From Bacteroidota bacterium (GTDB lineage Bacteria > Bacteroidota > Ignavibacteria > UBA10030 > UBA8401): a stretch of 38,739 nucleotides of DNA. Location of the stretch: the NCBI GenBank assembly GCA_008933835.1, contig WBUG01000030.1, forward strand, positions 1 to 38,739, in the 5' to 3' direction. This document shows positions 35,410 to 38,739 of the stretch, piece by piece; position 1 is the first letter of the stretch; every line of letters begins with the position of its first letter. Both the position numbers and the translations under genes were made by a program. The notes under the pieces are model-generated. The model ran no database searches, was not told where the DNA came from, and worked only from the letters and a program-made list of their open reading frames with translations.

Positions 35410-36354
35410 ATGTCATTGCATGTAATATTCGGCTCCGGACCGATGGGGCTTTCGGTCATGGAAGAGCTGCACAAACGCGGCATTCGAGCGCGAATCGTGA
35501 ATCGCCGTGGCGCTGCCGGATTGCCAGCCGGCGTTGAATCATTCCGCGCCGATGTCTTCACCGGAGAGGGGATCGCCGAAGCGGTGAAAGGAGCGTCGGT
35601 CGTATACCAATGCGTCAATCCTCCGTATCACGAGTGGACAACGTTCTTCCCCGTGATGCAGCGGAACATCATCGATGCGGCGGCGAAGGAACGGGCGAAG
35701 GTCGTCATCGGCGAGAACGTGTACATGTACGGTGATGCCGGCGGCCGCGTCATCGACGAAACGCTGCCCGATGCCGCAGGGACGAAGAAGGGGATGCTCC
35801 GAGCTCGGATGGCGGACGAAGCGATGCGGCGTCATCACACGGGCGAAGTGCGCGTCACGTTCGGACGGGCGTCGGACTTCTACGGTCCGCGTGTCACCGC
35901 TTCCGCGATGGGGGAACGGCAGTTCGGTGCGGCGGTGTCCGGCGGAAAGTTCTCGATGACCGGAGATCCCGATCTTCCGCACACCTTCACCTACATCCGC
36001 GACGTGGGCCGGGCGCTGGCGGACCTGGGTACCGACGACCGTGCGAACGGTCGGGTCTGGCACGTGCCGAACGCGCCGGCGGTGACGCAGAGAGCCTTCA
36101 TGGAACTGACGTTCCGCGAGCTCGGAACGCCCCCGCGGTGGTCGGTGATGGGAAGGACGATGATGCGCATCGGAGGATTGTTCATCCCCGCCGCGCATGA
36201 GTCGGTGGAGATGATGTACCAGTACGAACGGCCGTTCATCGTCTCGTCGGACAAGTTCGAACGCTCGTTCGGATGGACGGCGGCGCCGGTGGACGAAGGA
36301 ATACGGGAGACGGTGCGGTGGTATCTCGGTTCACGGACAACGATGAAAGGATGA
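35410..36354 (+). CDS. Atypical SDR / NAD(P)-dependent epimerase-dehydratase family protein
   Basis: A 314-residue Rossmann-fold protein of the extended/atypical SDR group. The cofactor loop is HVIFGSGPMGLSVMEEL (about 4-20), followed by the second strand ARIVNRRG and an acidic turn with ADVF. VYQCVNPPYHEW and VVIGENVYMYGD sit at the usual positions for NAD contact. The expected YxxxK active-site pair is not seen where it should be (GTKKGMLRARMADEAMRRH), so catalysis of the classical type is doubtful. The C-terminal half (VWHVPNAPAVTQRAFMEL, FERSFGWTAAPVDEGIRET) is typical of sugar-epimerase relatives. The product is unknown. The ATG directly follows the heptamer repeat. The TonB receptor gene begins 7 bases after its stop. 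Confidence 0.83.
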   Translation: MSLHVIFGSGPMGLSVMEELHKRGIRARIVNRRGAAGLPAGVESFRADVFTGEGIAEAVKGASVVYQCVNPPYHEWTTFFPVMQRNIIDAAAKERAKVVIGENVYMYGDAGGRVIDETLPDAAGTKKGMLRARMADEAMRRHHTGEVRVTFGRASDFYGPRVTASAMGERQFGAAVSGGKFSMTGDPDLPHTFTYIRDVGRALADLGTDDRANGRVWHVPNAPAVTQRAFMELTFRELGTPPRWSVMGRTMMRIGGLFIPAAHESVEMMYQYERPFIVSSDKFERSFGWTAAPVDEGIRETVRWYLGSRTTMKG

Positions 36355-36361
36355 CGGAACG

Positions 36362-38739
36362 ATGTGCACGACAGAGATCGGTCGGATGACCGTGATACGG
36401 ATGATGCTCATGCTCATGACCGCGCTGCCGCTGACGGCGGCGGAGCGTCCCGCGGCGGAATCGGCGCCGCTGGCGGGCTCCATCGCCGGGCAGGTGATGG
36501 ACGGAACGACGCGCCAGCCGCTGGTCGGCGTCAACGTCGTGGTGGTGGAACGCCCCGCATCGGGCAGCGTCACCGATGCGGAGGGCAACTTCCTGCTCAA
36601 AGGGATCCCGGTCGGGGAGTACAGTCTTCGCCTCTCCCTCATCGGCTACCAGACCGCCGTCCTCACCAACGTGGTGGTCTCGACCGGCCGGAGCAGCAAG
36701 GTGATGGTGCGGATGACGGAGGAGGCGGTGACGGTGGGAGAGGTGACGGTGCGCGCGAACTACTTCAGCAGCGAAGGGAGCATCAGTCCCGTCTCCACCA
36801 TCGGCCTCAACGCGGCGGAGGTGAAGCGCTCGCCCGGCTCCGCGCTGGACATGCAGCGCATCGTGCAGAACCTTCCGAGCGTCGCCAACAGCAACGACCA
36901 GAGCAACGAACTGCTGGTGCGGGGCGGCGCACCGGACGAGAACCTCACCGTGATGGACCACATCGAGGTCCCCACCACCAACCACTATCCCAACCAGTTC
37001 AACTCCGGCGGTCCCATCAACATGGTGAACGTGGACCTCATCGACGACATCCGCTTCTCCACCGGCGGCTTCCCGGCGCAGTACGGCGACAAGCTCTCGT
37101 CCGTGATGGACATCTCGCTGCGCGAGGGGGACCGTGACCGTCGCCTGGCGGGGAGCGTGCTCGCCCATTTCGCCGGCGCCGGTGCGGTGTTCGAGGGAGG
37201 GTTCGCGGCGGGGAAGGGGACCTGGATCGTGTCGGCCCGCCAGAGCTTCCTCGAGACGCTGGACCAGATCGTCGGCATCACCGCGCTCGGCATCACCGCC
37301 GTTCCGAAGTACTACGACATCCAGGCGAAAGGGACGTACGAACTGTCGCCGACACAGAAGCTCATCGTCAACGGACTCTACGGCGACGACCGCATCCTGC
37401 TCAGCGGCGAACCGGACGAGACCAACGACCGGAAGCGGAACGTGCACGACTCCACCGGCGTCGAGACGGTGGACGTCGTCTCGCGCCAGTTCGCCGCCGG
37501 CGTCACGCTGCGCACCCTCTTCGGCGCGGAGGGGTACTCGCTGCTCTCGCTCTACGCGGTCGGAAACCGGTACGACGTGACGGTGACGGAGGAGTTCATG
37601 GACCGCGTCTATGACGGCGCGGGGCGCGTCGTCTCATACCGTCCGCTCCGCACCTCTCCCACGTTCCGCAACGACGCGGTGGAGCGGATGATCGGTCTGA
37701 AGTACGACCTCCTCTTCCATCCCGGCGGCGGCCACGAGCTCTCCGTCGGGGCGCGCGTGCTCACCTCGCTCACGTTCGACAACGACGTCCGGTTCAATTC
37801 GGACACCCTCCGCTTCGACCTGAACGGCGACGGCGTCTTCGAGATTCCGCAGTCCACCTTCCGCGACGGCCGCATCCGGACGGAGCTCGGCTTCGGCGAC
37901 GAGTTCAAGACGGGGGTGTACGTCAGCGACCGCTTCGCGCTGTCGGACCGACTCACCGCGTCGGTCGGACTCCGCTACGACCACTTCACCTATTCCGGCA
38001 CGGGCAACGTCTCGCCCCGCGCGAGCCTCACGTACGCGCTGACGCCGATGATCTCCACCGTCACGCTGGCGTACGGCGAGTACTACCAGACGCAGTCGTT
38101 CCCCCTCTACGGCGACAACGCCGGCGGGACCACGAACCGGAACCTGGACGATTCGCACGCGCGTCACATCGTGCTCGGCACCGAGCATCTGCTGGGAGAG
38201 GGGCTGAAACTGACGCTGGAGGCGTACTACAAGGAGTATTCGGACCTGCCGGTGGACGAAGAGTTCGTCCGCTCCGCCGACCCGACGTTCCGCTCCGACC
38301 GCCGGCTCAGCATCGGCGCGCGCACCTCGCGCGGCGTGGAGCTCTTCGTCCAGCAGAAGCAGGTGGAGGACTACTACGGCACCCTCTCCGTCTCGTACTC
38401 CTCCACGGTGGCGGTCGATCCGCGCACGGACGAGCCTGGCTTCGCACCGGTGAACCAGGGAAGCTTCCCGTACGACTACGATTTCCCGCTGCTCGTCACC
38501 CTGGTGGCGGGCAGGGTGGTGCACGACGTCCGCGCCTCGCTCGATGCGATGCCCTTCTTCATCAAATATCCCACGTACCTGCTTCCGCTGTCGGACGACA
38601 TGGAGTTCAGCCTCCGCTTCCGCTACTCGTCCGGCCGGCCGTACACGCCGCGGGTGTACACCACCGCCATCCAGCGCCGCGAGGGGGGCATCACCTGGTC
38701 CCGCGGCACCTGGCTCGCGTCGGACGACATCAACGGCGG
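36362..38739 (+). CDS. TonB-dependent receptor with carboxypeptidase-like N-terminal domain (partial, 3' end outside window)
   Basis: An open frame of 792 codons continues past the window end. After a probable signal peptide (MTVIRMMLMLMTALPLTAA, beginning at an internal ATG 36386; the upstream ATG 36362 has a GGA close by) comes a CarboxypepD_reg-like beta domain (GSIAGQVMDGTTRQPLVGV, VTDAEGNFLLKGIPVGEYSL). The plug domain follows (MQRIVQNLPSVA, NELLVRGGAPDENLTVMDHI, STGGFPAQYGDKLSSVMDI), then many barrel strands (SVGLRYDHFTYSG, TLEAYYKEYSDLPV, FSLRFRYSSGRPYTPRVY). This architecture is typical of Bacteroidota receptors. No SusD-like partner is visible. The cargo is unknown. It is probably co-transcribed with the SDR gene and so under the TetR operator. 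Confidence 0.9.
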   Translation, partial: MCTTEIGRMTVIRMMLMLMTALPLTAAERPAAESAPLAGSIAGQVMDGTTRQPLVGVNVVVVERPASGSVTDAEGNFLLKGIPVGEYSLRLSLIGYQTAVLTNVVVSTGRSSKVMVRMTEEAVTVGEVTVRANYFSSEGSISPVSTIGLNAAEVKRSPGSALDMQRIVQNLPSVANSNDQSNELLVRGGAPDENLTVMDHIEVPTTNHYPNQFNSGGPINMVNVDLIDDIRFSTGGFPAQYGDKLSSVMDISLREGDRDRRLAGSVLAHFAGAGAVFEGGFAAGKGTWIVSARQSFLETLDQIVGITALGITAVPKYYDIQAKGTYELSPTQKLIVNGLYGDDRILLSGEPDETNDRKRNVHDSTGVETVDVVSRQFAAGVTLRTLFGAEGYSLLSLYAVGNRYDVTVTEEFMDRVYDGAGRVVSYRPLRTSPTFRNDAVERMIGLKYDLLFHPGGGHELSVGARVLTSLTFDNDVRFNSDTLRFDLNGDGVFEIPQSTFRDGRIRTELGFGDEFKTGVYVSDRFALSDRLTASVGLRYDHFTYSGTGNVSPRASLTYALTPMISTVTLAYGEYYQTQSFPLYGDNAGGTTNRNLDDSHARHIVLGTEHLLGEGLKLTLEAYYKEYSDLPVDEEFVRSADPTFRSDRRLSIGARTSRGVELFVQQKQVEDYYGTLSVSYSSTVAVDPRTDEPGFAPVNQGSFPYDYDFPLLVTLVAGRVVHDVRASLDAMPFFIKYPTYLLPLSDDMEFSLRFRYSSGRPYTPRVYTTAIQRREGGITWSRGTWLASDDING

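Overview
The window is GC-rich (roughly 60-65%) and densely packed. It most likely comes from a Bacteroidota-related bacterium, and an Ignavibacteria/Chlorobi-type or Rhodothermota-type lineage fits best. The signs are TonB-dependent receptors (one with an N-terminal carboxypeptidase-like beta domain), a family-M64 secreted peptidase, very large hybrid histidine kinases, and a thiamin outer-membrane receptor + thiamin pyrophosphokinase + PnuT operon under a TPP riboswitch. No SusC/SusD pair is present. The lineage is inference; no rRNA or other direct marker is in the window.

Left part (1-3760): the 3' end and right terminal repeat of an IS30-type insertion sequence abut a minus-strand M64 metallopeptidase. 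Divergent from it is a membrane-anchored SpoIIE/RsbU-type phosphatase. A lipoprotein with a Cys/His-rich tail follows and is closed by a strong terminator.

3842-13471 (+): a long co-directional block. It starts with three genes for a split corrinoid methyltransferase system (a MtaA/UroD-like methyltransferase, a corrinoid protein, and a homocysteine S-methyltransferase). Then come urocanate hydratase, a 1258-residue hybrid histidine kinase, a 66-residue four-cysteine protein and imidazolonepropionase. Several junctions are ATGA overlaps. The theme is histidine breakdown and one-carbon/methionine chemistry with a signalling protein inserted.

13544-17277 (+): a TPP riboswitch followed by a TonB-dependent receptor, thiamin pyrophosphokinase and a PnuC/PnuT-family permease, together a thiamin salvage operon.

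17261-27971 (-): DUF1761 membrane protein, NhaP2-like antiporter, glycerate kinase, AlkD-like repair protein, secreted amylo-1,6-glucosidase-like enzyme, SPFH/band-7 protein, and a sensor kinase whose receiver domain lies in another frame (apparent frameshift).

28149-34640: enolase (+), an unknown exported protein (-), phosphoglucomutase, an OSBS/N-acylamino-acid racemase and a GalT-like DUF4921 protein (+).

34667-38739 (+): a lower-GC TetR gene, an atypical SDR protein and a TonB-dependent receptor running off the window. Two related operator-like palindromes lie ahead of the TetR and SDR genes, and a heptamer tandem repeat touches the SDR start codon.
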